This document shows positions 46,961 to 60,401 of a DNA stretch of 64,000 nt, piece by piece. Numbering within the stretch: position 1 is the stretch's first letter; each line of letters opens with the position of its first letter. The notes beneath the pieces were generated by a model. It was not told where the DNA came from. It ran no database searches and was given only the letters and a program-made list of their open reading frames with translations. Position numbers and translations under genes: made by a program. The stretch covers positions 447,405 to 511,404 of the forward strand of contig JAMFTG010000058.1 in assembly GCA_023974075.1 (NCBI GenBank), read 5' to 3'. The stretch is from Chaenocephalus aceratus. Its lineage: Eukaryota; Chordata; Actinopteri; Perciformes; Channichthyidae.

Positions 46961-48595
46961 TCAGATTAGATAGATCTTTATTTGTCATTGTACAATGAAA
47001 TTACAATAGACTCAAGGTCCTCACGCAACAATGTTGCACTCCACTTAGAGCGATAGAATGACTAACAAAGAACTGCTAACAGAGCACTTATATACTAATA
47101 AAGGACTGGCTTATCTAAAGCCAGTTGAGTAGCACTTGAACTGATTGGCTCTATGAAACCTGATGTACTTATATGATTCTGTTTTCCTCAAGGTTGTGTC
47201 TTCCTGGTCGAATGTACTTATTGTAAGTCGCTTTGGATAAAAGCGTCAGCTAAATGCAATGTAACAAGACAATAAAAAACAACAAGACAATATAAAAACA
47301 ACAAAAACAATAAATGGGACTTAAAAAGAGAATATGTACATTAATAAATAAAAATTGCACGATTCCCCTCGTATTGCACGGAAGGCTTATATAATTTAAA
47401 TATTATCAGCGTTTAGTGCACATATGGCCCTGGGAAAGAAACTGAACGTGAGTCTGTTTGTCCGGGAAGACATGGTGCGGAAGCGCCTGCCCGAGCGCAG
47501 CCGTACGAAGTGCTCGTTACCCGGGTGGTGTGGGTCCTTGAGGATCTTGACTGCCTTCTTAAGGCAACGAGAGCTGTACAGTGCCTCCAGGGAGGGGAGG
47601 GGGGCAACCGATGATCTTCTGGGCCGAGTTGATGGCCCTTTGGAGCGCACCCCTCTCTGCGGCTGAGGAACCACGCAGATGCAGTCGGTGAGGATGCTCT
47701 CCACGGCGCAGCGGTAGAAGGACACAAGCAGGTCCTGTCTGAGGTGGTATCTCTTGAGTATTCTCAGGAAGTAGAGTTTCTGCTGTGCCTCTTGACGGTT
47801 GCCGTGGTGTTGGTCCTCCAGGACAGGTCCTCCCCAGGTGAACGCCCAGGAGTTTGATCACTGAGACTCTCACAGCCTCCATCAATGTACAGGGCCTGCA
47901 TGACGGTCTTCTTCCTCCTAAAGTCAATGATCATTTCCTGGGTGTTCAGCTTGTTCAGCTGCAGGTTGTTTACTTTGCACACCGCTAGCAGTTGCTCCAC
48001 CTCTTCCATGTACGCGGTTCGTCACCCCCTGAGATGCAGCCCACCACGGTGTATCATCAGCGAACTTTATGATGGAGTTGCTGGTGTGGGCGGGGACGAG
48101 ATCATAGGTTGTAGAGGGCGTATAGTAGGGGGCTCAGCACGCAGCCCTGTGGTGATCCGGTGCTGAGACTGAGGGACGTGGAGAGTGTGGGTGCCAATCC
48201 TCACTCTCTGGGGCGATCAGACAGGAAGTCCTTAATCCATAGACACAAGGAATGGGATACTCCCAGGACTGATAGCTTGGTCACCAGTCTGTCAGGGAGG
48301 ATGGTATTAAATGCAGAGCTGAAGTCCACGAAGAGCATCCGTGCGTAGCTCCCCCTACTCTCCAGGTGACACAGGGTAGAGTGGAGAGCTGTGGCGATGG
48401 CGTCCTCCGTGGACCTGTTGGCCCTGTAGGCGAACTGGTGGGGGTCCAGACCGGGAAGGAGGGATGAGACGATGTGGGGACGGACCACCTTCTCAAAAGC
48501 TTTAGCGGGGGTGGAGGTGAGTGCCACTGGACGGTAGTCATTTAGGCAGCCGATGTTGTTCTTTTTCGGCACCGGGATGATTGTGGACTGCTGAG
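46961..48595 (-). pseudogene. 5'-truncated jockey/CR1-superfamily LINE insertion
   Basis: Minus-strand RT fragment present only in copy 2 of the duplication. 48572-48201 encodes NDYRPVALTSTPAKAFEKVV, DPHQFAYRANRSTEDAIATA and MLFVDFSSAFNTI; further pieces run to 47396. The 3' end near 46965 is a TTTATTTGTCATTGTACAAT-type tail. The C-terminal region is frame-broken. An L2 3'-UTR fragment is nested within. Clade not determined. Confidence 0.65.
47039..47271 (+). mobile_element. L2 3'-UTR fragment nested in another LINE
   Basis: Inverted copy of 15600-15832, ending AAAGCGTCAGCTAAATGCAA and a TGTAA-type tail. It contains no coding sequence. Confidence 0.75.
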
Positions 48596-49242
48596 TTACT
48601 CGTTACTGCCTCCTGGTGCTGCAGAGATTTCATGAAGTGAAGGAGGGTTTCTTCTATGAAGCAGCAGATACTGTGAGAGTCAGACATGAATACATAGGTC
48701 AAGGCAGACTGGTTCACAGACTCTCCTGTTTTGCCGATCCGGTGCTTGAACAAATAACTCTACACCCCTGGCCGACATATCCCTAAAATGAAGTCCGAGT
48801 TTGAAATATATCTCAAATAATGTATGTATTTCCCCACATAAACATAACAGTCTGCAATGAAACGGCTGTCTCCTGGGCGCTCCACTTCCTACTTTCTCCT
48901 GCGAACGAGAAACTTTCTCTCTCTTTTTTTTCTTTCATTGCCCTCTAGGTGCTTCGTACAATACAAATGCAAATATTCTATTTTAAAAAGTAAAGTCCTT
49001 TCGAGTCATCTGTCTCAAGCCTAAGTCTCAGGTCATGAATACCAAGTCAAAGTCAAGTCGAGTCTTTTATCAATGTTAGTCAAGCAATTCTCAAGTAAAA
49101 AATAGGCAAGTCAAATCATGTGACTCGAGTCCCCCACCTCTGGTATATACTTTGGTTAGAATATTGCTGTATTACTGTATCAAATATAATAACAAACAGT
49201 TGATAAGTAGTATTTTGTTAACTCAAGGTTTATATTAAGTGA

Positions 49243-50178
<936 letters not shown>

Positions 50179-50235
50179 TGGGTTTAAGAGTGTAGGAGCT
50201 GCAATTAAGCATATTTTGTTTTTTTCACAGTTTAC

Positions 50236-50241
50236 AATAAA
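50236..50241 (+). terminator. Polyadenylation signal AATAAA for ZNF2
   Basis: AATAAA 58 nt past the stop codon, conserved in position with ZNF1. Confidence 0.55.
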
Positions 50242-50573
50242 CAATTCCCATCTATTGGCCTTGTTTTGGATAATCCTTTTTTCCATTACAGATCCCATCC
50301 CAACAGCGCCATCTGTTGACGTAACGTCAGAATTGACAGGCATAATGTTCACTGTTCCTTTGAGTTTCATTTTCTGTCCCTCTGCCGACAGCGCGCTGTT
50401 TTATTGCTTTACATACCAAGGTTTAAGTACACTGTGTCAATAGTTGTAGTATGAGCATCGTCTGGGCTGGCCGTCTGGTAGAATCGGTATGCTCTTCCTC
50501 CTGTGTCCACTTCCTCTCCTGTCACCTATGACCCCTTTTATACACCCCACCACCAAGTGTTCAACATAACATT

Positions 50574-52213
50574 CAGGGTGTCCCGCGGGGTCTTAAAAAG
50601 TTTTAAAAGTTGATCAATTTAGCGAAAATTAAGGCTATTAAAAAATATTAAACGGCATTTTCCAAGGTATTAAGAAGGTCCACAGCAACGACAACATGAA
50701 ACACCCTTTAATTTACTGCAACGACATGTCGGGAAACCCCCTCAAGGTGTCAGGCTGAGAGGCTCTGATACCTCATTCACACCAACGGTGTTTCAGGGCC
50801 GGTTCGGAGCTGGAGCTTGAAAAGTTTTTCCTCTTCACACCGCAGCGGAGCAGCCTCTTAGCTCCGGAATCCGGTTCGTTTCAAGCACCAAAAAATTGTC
50901 CGGCCAGAGCAAAAGCACCGCATACGTCACGCTTACGTCGAGGCGGGGGCAGAGACAGATCAACTCCTGAACAACAACAGAAAGCCCGCGTTTTATCCAG
51001 TTTGTACACAACGATGGAGAAACTTAAGAGTTTCAGTGTTTCTGTCATAGACTGTATATATAAAGGTTTCTGCTCATGGTGAAGCTGCGTGTTAAGGTGG
51101 AACCTGAGCATTCACGTTGATCACCTCTCATTATACATCTATAGAAACTATAATATTAAACTTTACTTCACGTGTTCATTTGAGAACAGCTGTTACATAC
51201 CTGGGTGAAGGTTACAGTTCATTTAAATGAAAGATACAACATTACTCCACACTCATGGTTCAGTCCACCTTAAGAAATAAGACCGACCTCGGAAGCAGTT
51301 GTGTTTAAAAAAACCTTTATTGACACGAGTACACTTTTTTATAAGAATATAAGTAAACCACAGAAATGACTCCGGAAAAGCTGCAGATCGAGCCATAAGA
51401 AATGAATGCAACTGATTTCATCCGCGCGGTTTGGCTTTATGAAGCAGGCACGCAAACGGTTACGCCATGACGCAAACGATGAGGCAACGACGCATTACCA
51501 GTCGGACTCTGGGCGGTGTGAAAAGAGCCAGAGCTAAACCGAAGAACTGGTTCTGAACCTGAAAGCTCTAGCACGGAGCTTGAAGCCGAGTTGCGTTGGT
51601 GTGAAAGAGGTAAAGGTGGCCCCATGCATAGCGTGCCATAAAATGCTGCTTCTTATTTTAAGTTTCGTATAAGTATAAGTATAGTCTATAAGAACGAGAA
51701 AAGTCTTAACATATATATCGTTTTTTGTAAACATATGACAAATGTGTGAGGGTGATGACGCCAGAGCATCGTCCTATGTGCCGGGCCTAGCCCAGGACAG
51801 CCCCAGCCCAATTGAACCCCTGGGTGTTTGTGAGGGAGCTCCTATATGGCATTACCCCGCTGAAGCTCACCAAAGTTTAATATATTTCATAGTTCAAAGT
51901 TTTGTCAATTGTTTTGTTAATTGGTCAAATACTGGTTTCTACTGGTTTCTGAGGAGTTCTACTGGAATGAAAGAGCACAGAAGCAGCAAAGCAGCATGCT
52001 GCATTAACCCTGACCTTCACAGAGAGGGTGAAGTTCATGTGGAGAGGAGGCTAGTCTGTCTGCACTCTGTTTAGCTAATCAATATAGTACATGTGAGGTA
52101 AAGTGTGTCGCCATGTAACCGGTTAGAACTGGAAGTTGCGATGAGGTCTTAAAATGTATGGAAAGGTCTTCAAAGGTATTAAATCTGACTTCAGGATTCC
52201 TGCATAGACCCTG
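50574..52213. mobile_element. DNA transposon (hAT-like ends) present only in copy 2
   Basis: Starts CAGGGTGTCCCGCGGGGTC and ends with sequence whose inverse begins CAGGGTCTATGCAGGAATC; both ends continue into GGTCTTAAAA/GGTATTAAA motifs. The duplicate at about 28880 lacks it. Flanking sequence is too diverged to prove the target duplication. Contains a second transposon and unassigned sequence (51613-52120). Confidence 0.6.
50769..51612. mobile_element. Harbinger-like non-autonomous element nested in hAT-like element
   Basis: Ends TACCTCATTCACACCAACG and, inverted, TACCTCTTTCACACCAACG. The left 250 bp match 32205-32464, including the leader before the Myb/SANT-like start. Internal coding sequence is lost. 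Target duplication unclear. Confidence 0.55.
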
Positions 52214-52276
52214 ATATTGCACTATTCATATAAATAAGGTAAACTGAGACGCCAGCAACAGCCATAAAATGGCTCC

Positions 52277-52435
52277 TACAAAGAGTGTGGGAAAACCTTT
52301 TCTTAAAGTCTTCACCTTAAAGTCCATGAGCGAGTTTCTCTGTTCATTATCTGCTTCATGTATCTGGAACATATTTACGATGTTTTCAGTTTGATTCTAT
52401 TCTCTTGTTGAAATGATCAGACTACCACAAATAAA
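52277..52435 (+). pseudogene. C2H2 finger remnant with poly(A) signal, copy 2
   Basis: Same degenerate finger and in-frame stop as 28945-29103, with AATAAA at 52430-52435. The stop is shared, so it predates the duplication. Confidence 0.6.
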
Positions 52436-52449
52436 ATGGCCTTAGAAAC

Positions 52450-53984
52450 AGACCAGCCTGCCCTCCTACAAAACACGACCAAAGAGGTCGATTGTTTAAG
52501 CACCTTAGATTACGACCATAGCCACGTTTTAAAGTGTGGTCGTGTGAGAAACAACATGCTCCCGTTTATTCACAAATAACCCTCTCTGGAAAATCCTACA
52601 TTGTGGAAGAGTTTGGCATTAAAACGCTTTTTGATTATCTTTCTGGAGAGAAGTGTATATTGTACTCTTAGAATCCACGTCCAGTGGATGTGTAGGATCT
52701 ACAGTGTGACAGATATCACGAAGATGATCTGAGGTCTCGCCAGGAGAACGTGTGTGCAGCTTCCAGGTAAAGTTAGCGTGGGTGAAAACAGTTTTTCCGG
52801 TCTGGAAGTTTTCACAATAAAACCGGATATATTCCCTCACTGTCAAATGAGTACACGGTGATATCTGCATTACTCGTGCACTCACACACATCAGTGTATC
52901 CTTGTTCATTACACAACACTGATTGGTTTAAATGGTGTGCAATGCTTTTGTGTTTTTAACCTTCCATTCAGAGAAACAAATAGGAGGTTTGACACGACAG
53001 TTTCCGAAGGCACTACACTACCCAGAATCCCCAGCTATCGTTTGAGACTACAACATCCGCCTTGCTTTACAAGTGATTAGTCATCAAGCCTTGTGATTGG
53101 ATGATGGAGTGGCAGTGCGGCAAGGTTACGCTGAGCTCAACAGCTCTTTGAAATGGAATGGAGCCACGGCAGGCTTTCCAAACTGGAATGGGACAGCACA
53201 TGTTGCAAATATGGCAGAATCCATCGATCATCTTAAGATAAGATACTTTATTGATCCCAAGCTGGGAAATGTTTTTGTTACAGCAGCATGCTACTTTGTT
53301 CTACTCCACTTTGATTCAGAGGTTAACCTGGTGTTTTTACTGCACTACATGTATTTTAGTTCCTCTGCAGATTCTGATTAACGATGTGAAATATAAACAA
53401 CCCTGAAAGCAGACTTTAGTTCACCTGACTCAAAGTCAGGGAAGGTGATTGTCAAGTGCCAAAATAAACTATGCAATAGATTGGACGTTAAGTACTTTGT
53501 CAGACTTCATATTTATCTGTGGATAACCCCAACGTGTTTTTCTTATTCAAGAAGACCTTAACTTAAAGTAATCTTTAATGTTTAAATAAAGCCCAGTTGG
53601 TCTGTTTTGCACTTCCTCCTTTTGATATCTTTGGACGTCCTGCACCAACTGTTTCATTGTAGAGATCACTACAGTATCTTCTTGATATGTTCTATTGTGT
53701 ATGCAGGCTACTCTTAATATTTAAATGTTTTCATCAAATACAACTTCTTCAACAACAACATGCAATAACGTGCTTTCACCACTAGGCGCGCGGGTTGAAA
53801 ACCAGTGGTGTAGTTAATAAAACATAACCATATCAAACGGAAGGTAAAGGAAGATCCAGGTTCAGTCTCTCGGTGTGAAGCTTATGCATCGCACCATGAA
53901 CCTGGATAGACCTGGAACAGTCAGCTGCACGAGGAGCTGGAAAGGCAGTGAATTAATTAAAATGTGGAACTCTGACTTCATTTG
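52450..53984. other. Intergenic; one LINE 3'-end trace
   Basis: 53232-53275 carries AAGATACTTTATTGATCCCA, typical of a LINE 3' end in fish. A 96-residue minus frame at 52909-52619 has no recognisable domain. The rest shows nothing I can name. Confidence 0.4.
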
Positions 53985-54178
53985 AAGGACATGTCGGCCA
54001 GGGATGTAGAGCTATATGTTTAACCACCGGATCGGCCAATCAGGAGAGAGTGCACCAGTCTGCCTTGACCTCTGTATTCATGTCTGTGACTCTCACAGTA
54101 TCTGCTGCCCAGCTGCTTCATGGAAGACACCTCCTTCACTGCATGACCTCTGCAGCACCAGGAGGCAGCGGGTGTGTT
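53985..54178 (-). repeat. Inverted fragment of the CAGAGGTGGG-element interior
   Basis: Inverted match to 25660-25860 and 48605-48790 (markers: AGTATCTGCTG, CTGCAGCACCAGGAGGCAG). It ends in a CA repeat, as the source does in a TG repeat. Confidence 0.7.
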
Positions 54179-54182
54179 TCAG

Positions 54183-54183
54183 C

Positions 54184-54214
<31 letters not shown>

Positions 54215-54613
54215 GCACACACGCACACACGCACACACACCTCTACACACACACCTCTACACGCACGCACACACCTCTACACACAGACACACCCACACAC
54301 CTCTACACACGCACACACACACACCTCTACACACAGACACACACACCTCTACACACACACACATGCACGCACACGTGCACACACACACACATCTACACAC
54401 ACGCACACCTCTACACACAGACACACCCACACACACACACACACACACCTCTACACACACACACGCACACACACACCTCTACACACACACGCACACCTCT
54501 ACACACAGACACGCACGCACACACACCTCTACACACGCACACCTCTACACACACACACACACACTCTACACACAGACACACACACACCTCTACACACAGA
54601 CACACACACACAC
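54183..54613. repeat. CA-rich compound satellite (CTCTACACACA units)
   Basis: CA dinucleotide array interspersed with CTCTACACACAGACAC and GCACGC variants, about 430 bp. TH/HT peptide frames on both strands are artefacts. Confidence 0.95.
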
Positions 54614-54679
54614 GATTTAAACGCAGACTGCTGTTCCTCCATGTTTCGTTGTTATCGTTTCACTGAGCGGACCCGCCCC

Positions 54680-55190
54680 TTTCTCGCCTACCTGTCCACT
54701 TTGCAGACCTGAGATCCTGCAGTCATTTCTCAAAGATGGTGTGGCATACAGGGAGGTGCAATCTCCTGATGGGATAGACTGTATTATAGTGGACATCTGC
54801 AACCATAGAAAACAAGATAACATCAGGATAATCAATTTATACAACCCATGTCCCAAATCTAACCACTGATATATTTAAAGAAGTAGCAGAACATAACATA
54901 GGAAGGAAGTTTGGTGTGGTGTTTTCAATGCACTCAACCGTCTAATGGGCAGCAACCATACAGACAGTAACGGAAACATCGTGGAGGAAATGCTGGAGGA
55001 AAAGAAACACTAGCATGCCTTAATGATGGACATGGCACAAGAGTAGATGTTCACAGGGGAACGTCTCATGCCTGGATCTGACGTTTAGTGTCAAACTGTT
55101 TGGTTCATACATGTGAATGGTTTGTTTTGAATAACTCACTGGAGGAAGTGACCATTATCCAGTGCTTCCTAAAGTGAATAATAATGTATA
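54680..55190 (+). pseudogene. I/Nimb-like LINE endonuclease remnant, copy 2
   Basis: Collinear with 29310-29810 but more decayed: several 1-nt indels (near 54850, 54885, 55000, 55085). The endonuclease motif region is frame-broken. Confidence 0.6.
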
Positions 55191-56160
55191 GATGCAGGAA
55201 GGAGGTGAGATAACCAGGTGGTGCTTTGCTAAAGCTGATTGGGGGAAATGTAGGATATGGTGTGAGGAGTCGGTACAACCTGCTAACATCAGAGGATTAA
55301 CTATTTTAATCGACTGACAGCCCTAATAAATATACATTTTAGTTTTATGATTCAGCCTTGGTAAGACTTGTATAGTCTATGGCTATGACGCCCATAATGC
55401 TAAACGGGAGCAAATGTTAATAGGGGACCCAATTATACCAGTGGTGGCCGCCGGAGCTAACGGAGCCGCAGGGGGCTAGCTCCAGCCGGCGTCCCGGAGC
55501 TAGCCCACTGCGGCTCCGTTCTGTCCGGGCGGTGGAGTCCGTCTTTTCTCAACGTGTGAATGACAAGCATTAAGAATAACAAAATATAGCTTAATTCTCT
55601 TGCAGATTGTCTCATTTGATTATGAATGTAACGTTTATATAGGGGAACGACACTGTTAGCAGTAACTTGGTATGCATGTATTTTCATGTTAGCTTAGCTT
55701 CTTAGCCTGAGCTAGCTCTGTTTACTTCCAGTTCGGAGGCAGCAGGTCCCGCCTCGGCTCTGCCTCTTTGCCCTTATTTGGAGCAGGCGGGATTAGACTC
55801 TGACGTCACAGTCGAGCCGTTAGTGACCGACTCCGCCTACTAAGGGCTTCACGGCAACTCTGCAGAATCCTATGGGTGACGTCACGGACACTACGTCCAT
55901 TTATATATACAGTCTATGGTTGCGCCCCAGTCTATGGTTGCGCCGAGGCTTCGGAGCGTGTGTCGGGTAATCCCCGAGCTTTTTGTGAAGCATGTATCGA
56001 GGCTTGTATCGTTTTGGGCCAGTGACGTCATCGATGACAAACGAAGCCTCGCTGCCTGTTGATACCACGTGACTGCTTCACGAAGCGATTCAGATCGGTT
56101 GAACTGTTGAACCACAACGCTCATAATACCCATGGATGTATAAAAAGAACCATATTACCC
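55191..56160. repeat. MITE-like debris with a strong hairpin
   Basis: Contains the hairpin at 55459-55520, then sequences with ATATATACAGTCTATGG (about 55902-55918) and GAAGCCTCG/CGAGGCTTC pairs (about 55985-56060), patterns common in short fish transposons. No gene. Confidence 0.45.
55459..55520. other. GC-rich hairpin, 25-bp arms
   Basis: 55459-55483 and 55496-55520 are inverted repeats with one mismatch around a 12-nt loop; arms begin AACGGAGCCGCAG. Very stable if single-stranded. Could be a transposon terminus, recombination product or structured RNA; no support for choosing. Confidence 0.75.
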
Positions 56161-56724
56161 CTCCTGTACCCGGGCCCGGTGACACGATGGAATTAAAAGA
56201 GCTCAGAACCTCACTTATATAGAGGTCGCAACATGTCATAAGTATAATAGATACAAGTGTGGTGACCACCTTTAATACACTGGGTTTACATAATCCACAC
56301 ATGGAACTAGAGTTGGGGGTATTGTTTCCACACGGACATATATGTGGTTACCTTATATGTTGTGCGCCCTCCTGGCTCTTTCTCTTGTTGACCCGGGCTG
56401 CGACCCGACAACACCTGCATTTCTGCTGCTCATTAAAGACAGTTTTGCACCTTCGATGCACCGCCTCCGACTCCCTTTCTCTCGGCACTACACTGGTGAC
56501 CCTGACAGCGTCTTGGGAAGTTTCCAAGACGGACCCGAACACGGCAAAAGGAAACTCGGGTTTTCTTTCTCGAAATGCCGGGGATTTTTGGAGTCGACCG
56601 TGGCTGCTACAGGCACGCGGACTGAGGCTCGGTGCGCGCCTCGACAAATGGCTGGGGATGTTGCTCGCCATTCCCGCATCTGCCTTCCGACTACAGAGGG
56701 GACGATGCATGACCTGCTGGGTAG
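56161..56724 (+). repeat. Possible LTR end with tRNA-Trp-like primer site
   Basis: TGGTGACCCTGAC at 56494-56506 matches the first part of a tRNA-Trp primer site after a CTCGGCACTACAC stretch, as at an LTR-to-leader junction. The left LTR limit is not visible and no gag follows. Frames at 56259-56759 have no recognisable domain. Confidence 0.35.
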
Positions 56725-57270
56725 TGTTAGAAATTAAAAATCAATGTTTTATGGCATGATGTACCTTAAACATACCGTCAGTTTAAATGCTATTTTATTC
56801 TGGGAAAAACCGGAAGTTCTCAATACCAAGCTTTTATTCTGAAAATCCTTGGCATTAAAGTGGCTATTGACGCCGTTAACATGTGTTGCATATAAAGTTA
56901 TGAAAGAGATAAGGAGGAGAAAGGCATGTGGAAGTAAGCAATGAATGTAAAAATGTCGAAATCCTCTGTTTATAACGCGATATCGGACACGAACGAGGGG
57001 GGAAGTCCCCTACGGCACTACAAGCTCCCAGAGAGGAGGAGCTAACAGCCAGCAAGCGGGAAGGACAAATGCTTGTAAGCTCTCTTCTGCACGGCCAGCA
57101 CCTGGGAGAGGAAGCTGCAGCCTTTCTCTCCTGACTGAACAATATCCTGTTTGTAACATTACCGCGCTTTTTATTAATTAAAGTAACAATTTTGAACCTT
57201 CTCAGAGACTCCATTTAGTCTCCTTTTTAAGCTTCTCTCCTGGACGCAAAAAAAACGATCACGGTTTACA
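56725..57270 (+). repeat. Putative 5' LTR of an endogenous retrovirus-like element
   Basis: 546 bp bounded by TGTTAGAAAT and GGTTTACA, three bases before a good tRNA-Trp primer site. A TATAAA-like CATATAAAG lies at about 56888. No matching 3' LTR is found in the window, so the left limit is provisional. Confidence 0.5.
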
Positions 57271-57273
57271 ATC

Positions 57274-57291
57274 TGGTGACCACGACGTGAT
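57274..57291 (+). promoter_or_regulatory. tRNA-Trp primer binding site
   Basis: TGGTGACCACGACGTGAT differs at one position from the complement of the 3' end of vertebrate tRNA-Trp, the primer also used by avian leukosis-type retroviruses. It would prime minus-strand synthesis. A GTAAGA donor-like site follows at about 57375. Confidence 0.7.
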
Positions 57292-59254
57292 CTTCGTTGG
57301 ACCGGGAGAGACTAAGAACCAGCTGTTTTACGGGGACGCGCCGTCCGTTCGACACACAACGAGCTCGAAGACTTGGTAAGAGGAAACCTGTTTAAGTTGA
57401 ATTCCTCATAGTTTATGCAGGACAACGTTAGGTCTGTGTGTCTGACGGAGGCCAGCAGATCCTGAAAATAGCTGTGCAGTTTAATGTTAAAACAACCAAA
57501 TTTATAACAATAAGAATTATATACCTCGTGGCGTTGCTTTGTCACAAGCAGGGTGAGTTCAAATTACTTATTTTTCTTACATTTAACCCTGCATGCTATT
57601 ATTTGTGTGTGTGTTGTATTTTAAATATAAATATGTGTGGTCATTGTAATTCGGGTAGGTGTCTTGTTGCGTTTTCATGTAGGTGTCTCTTGTTACATTA
57701 GTAGTTAGTTAGCCTATGACGGTTAGTCTATGACGTAAGGATATATATGTCCATTTAAACGATTCTTGTTAAGATCTATGGGACATAGCGAATTGGTTAA
57801 GCACCGAGTAATTGAAAAACCAACAAGGCATAGTGAATGAACTTAGGGTTGAGTAACTGAAGTCAGTGCTAGTCGAAAAACAGTTGAGAACTGTTTTAAA
57901 AAAGTCCTTTTGAGGAAAAGGCTTGATTAAGGTGTAAGCCTTTATCAGTGGTCATACTGTTCTATTTTCAACCGAGATATTGCGGGTGGAATACGGTATT
58001 TGGAGTTACAGCAGCAGTACGTTAAATTGACGACGGTCATTTAATAGTCGCTGATAGGTTTCCATATTACTTCCACCTAGCGTGTCTAAATGGCAGCAGT
58101 TTGACCAATAGTGGGACTATAAAGTCAAATATTACGCAGATAGGTTTATAGCTTATGCGTAAGGGTTCCTAACTTTAAGTGATGATATCAATAAGATAAA
58201 GCCCATTTTCATAGTAAACTAGATAGAAATGTTATTTTAAACTGCAGTGTTGTTTTGTGTTGAATTTTCTCCATTATTTAAACTCCCCTGTGAGAGAAAC
58301 ACGAGGTGTTTTTTTCAAATCCCTTTGTTCTTCAGGTTAAAGGTTGGAAAATCAGTTGCCATCTTGTCTTGCCCTCATGCTGAAAATAAGCCACACGGCA
58401 GTCGCCATTTCGTGAAATGCTAATTCTAAGTACTCCGTTTGTTTTTAACACACTCAGTCGCACTCACATGAGGCTAGGCACTCCATCTTGAGAAGGACAA
58501 ACCATATCTCTTGGCAAAGTTGGAACTATAAAAATAGACAGGTTATCTTACCGTGGGAAGTTTGGTATTTGTAGGAGTCTGGTTTTGGAAGTATTTCTGC
58601 TTGCAAGTGTGTATTGGGTTTCTTTTGAGATATTCTTGTTTGCAAGTGTGTGTTGGCGGTTATGGGCTGTGTTGTTTAACCATATTCTAATTTTCTTCCC
58701 ATTTTTAAGGAAATAAGCTTCTTCTTGTTAAAAAGGGTCAGTTTTGCAACAGCTATCCCTAGTGGATTGAGCTGGAAATTACAACGGCGCACTCTGCTGG
58801 TAATACAGAATTATTACAAAGATACTATAACATTTTGAAGCTTGATTTTAAGTGTTATGAATGAACACATGCGCCAATCGCCAGGATAGAATTGCAAAGT
58901 GGTTTCTAATTAAAAGATGAGAAACTTTACATAATAGACTTTCAAACTAGACTGTAGAATATTCAAACACCAATTTATTGAAGCTAACACAAGTTATGGC
59001 ATTTGCATAATTCCATACCCGTCTGTATGCACTGGACACACTGGATTTAGATTTTCACCAGATTTCTATTTTCATATATCAAGGTCAAAACCATACACTT
59101 TACAATTTTTATTTTAACATTTCAGATTTTTAAAATTAGCATAATTTTTATCTTTTAATTTACTTTATTAATATTTTACAAAAACTTTCTCAAAAATAAC
59201 TTAAAACCCCCCCCCCCAGATTTAAAGTTAAGTTCGGATGACATAGGATATTAT
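57292..59254 (+). other. Retroelement leader/unassigned, no coding sequence
   Basis: Nearly 2 kb of AT-rich sequence without a substantial open frame, between the primer site and gag-like sequence. Probably retroelement leader plus insertions; contains a C run at 59208-59217. Confidence 0.4.
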
Positions 59255-59570
59255 TTATCAGTCAATCAATCAATCAATGTTTATTTATATAGCCCAATAT
59301 CACAAATGTTACATTTGTCTCAGTGGTCTTCACAGTGTGTACAGAATATCAGTATGACAATACGACACCCTCTGTCCTCAGACCCTCACATCGTACAAGG
59401 AAAAACTTCCGAAGAAAAACCCAGTTTAAAAGGGAAAAATGGGAGAAAACCTCAGGGAGAGCAACAGAGGAGGGATCCCTCTCCCAGGACGGACAGACGT
59501 GCAATAGATGCCGAAGGTGAACGAAGGGTGCTAGTCGGAGGATTGGTGTTTCAATCTTTGATAACTTAAT
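59255..59570 (-). mobile_element. LINE 3' end (probably RTE type), (TCAA)n tail
   Basis: TCAATCAATCAATCAATG followed by TTATTTATATAGCCCAATAT and, farther on, AGGGATCCCTCTCCCAGGAC: a dispersed fish LINE tail seen in inverted orientation. Family assignment is from memory and only moderately sure. No functional frame. Confidence 0.55.
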
Positions 59571-59698
59571 AATATTCATTCGAATAGGAAGAGAGCATGT
59601 CACCGAAAGAAACTAAGTTGAGACCAGACGCAGGGCCAGGCTCAACTGCAGATATCAAGGAAAGGGTACACATCTGATCAGATGCTTTAACCTTTCCA

Positions 59699-60401
59699 AT
59701 GAAAAGACAGAAGACATGGAACCAAATAGAGAAACTGTTGGAACAGTGGCAAACAAGAGGACTGATTCCAGCAGATGGTCAACCTGGACCAACAAAAGCC
59801 CATAGAAGAGCAGTACTGGACTATGAGCACGAACAATGCCTACAACAGCTAACTATATGGAGGGAAGCTGAAGAAAGATTTATAAGAGTTACAAGTCTGA
59901 TACTCCATCTGGAATATGCCAGCCTATTGGCACACAGCATAAATGTGGTCCGAGTAGCAGACCTGCCAGTGAGGGAAGACATATCAGAAAAAACAAAAGA
60001 CACCGTAGCTTGTAGGAACAAGACAAGGAGAAGGGAGGGGAAACTTCCAGAGAAGGCAGGGCAGACACCTCCAACAATTCAAGCTCAGGAAGAACCAGAG
60101 ATTGCAGGGCAGACACCTCAAACAGTTACATTCTCAGATAGTGCCAGAGAATCAGAAGCAGAACCAACAACCAGGAGGTTTCCAAGGAGGCACAGGCAGA
60201 AGATGTTTACGGTTTGAGGGATGTTACCATTGCAGCCAAATGGGCCATTGGGCTAGAGATTGTCCACAACAACAAATGAAATACCCACCACATGCACCAA
60301 ACAACGGCCCTCCATACATTAACCCAAGGGAGGTTTCAATGATGACGACGGAGGCAGGGGGTCCCAGGGATGTCAAAGACGAACAGCATCGCCAAACATG
60401 A
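59699..60401 (+). pseudogene. Retrovirus-like Gag remnant with CCHC knuckle
   Basis: Frame 59699-60217 encodes a 172-residue basic and helical segment with a Q/E-rich repeat (GQTPPTIQAQEE, GQTPQTV). The next frame (to 60401) carries CYHCSQMGHWARDCP, a C-x2-C-x4-H-x4-C nucleocapsid knuckle. A frameshift near 60190 separates them. Position downstream of the tRNA-Trp primer site supports Gag of an endogenous retrovirus or LTR element. Clade not determined. Dead copy. Confidence 0.6.

Larger units (their letters stand above)
46717..49142. mobile_element. DNA transposon with CAGAGGTGGG ends, copy 2 (interrupted)
   Basis: Same ends and flanks as 25173-26214. The TG microsatellite is short here, and a 1.6-kb LINE fragment sits inside (46961-48595). 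Confidence 0.65.

Noticed and set aside
54016..54712. 216-220 residue His/Thr-rich frames
   Set aside because: Reading of the CA-rich compound satellite.
56259..56759. 166-residue frame near a possible LTR
   Set aside because: No domain, overlapping frames on both strands, and the tRNA-Trp-like motif suggests non-coding LTR/leader sequence.
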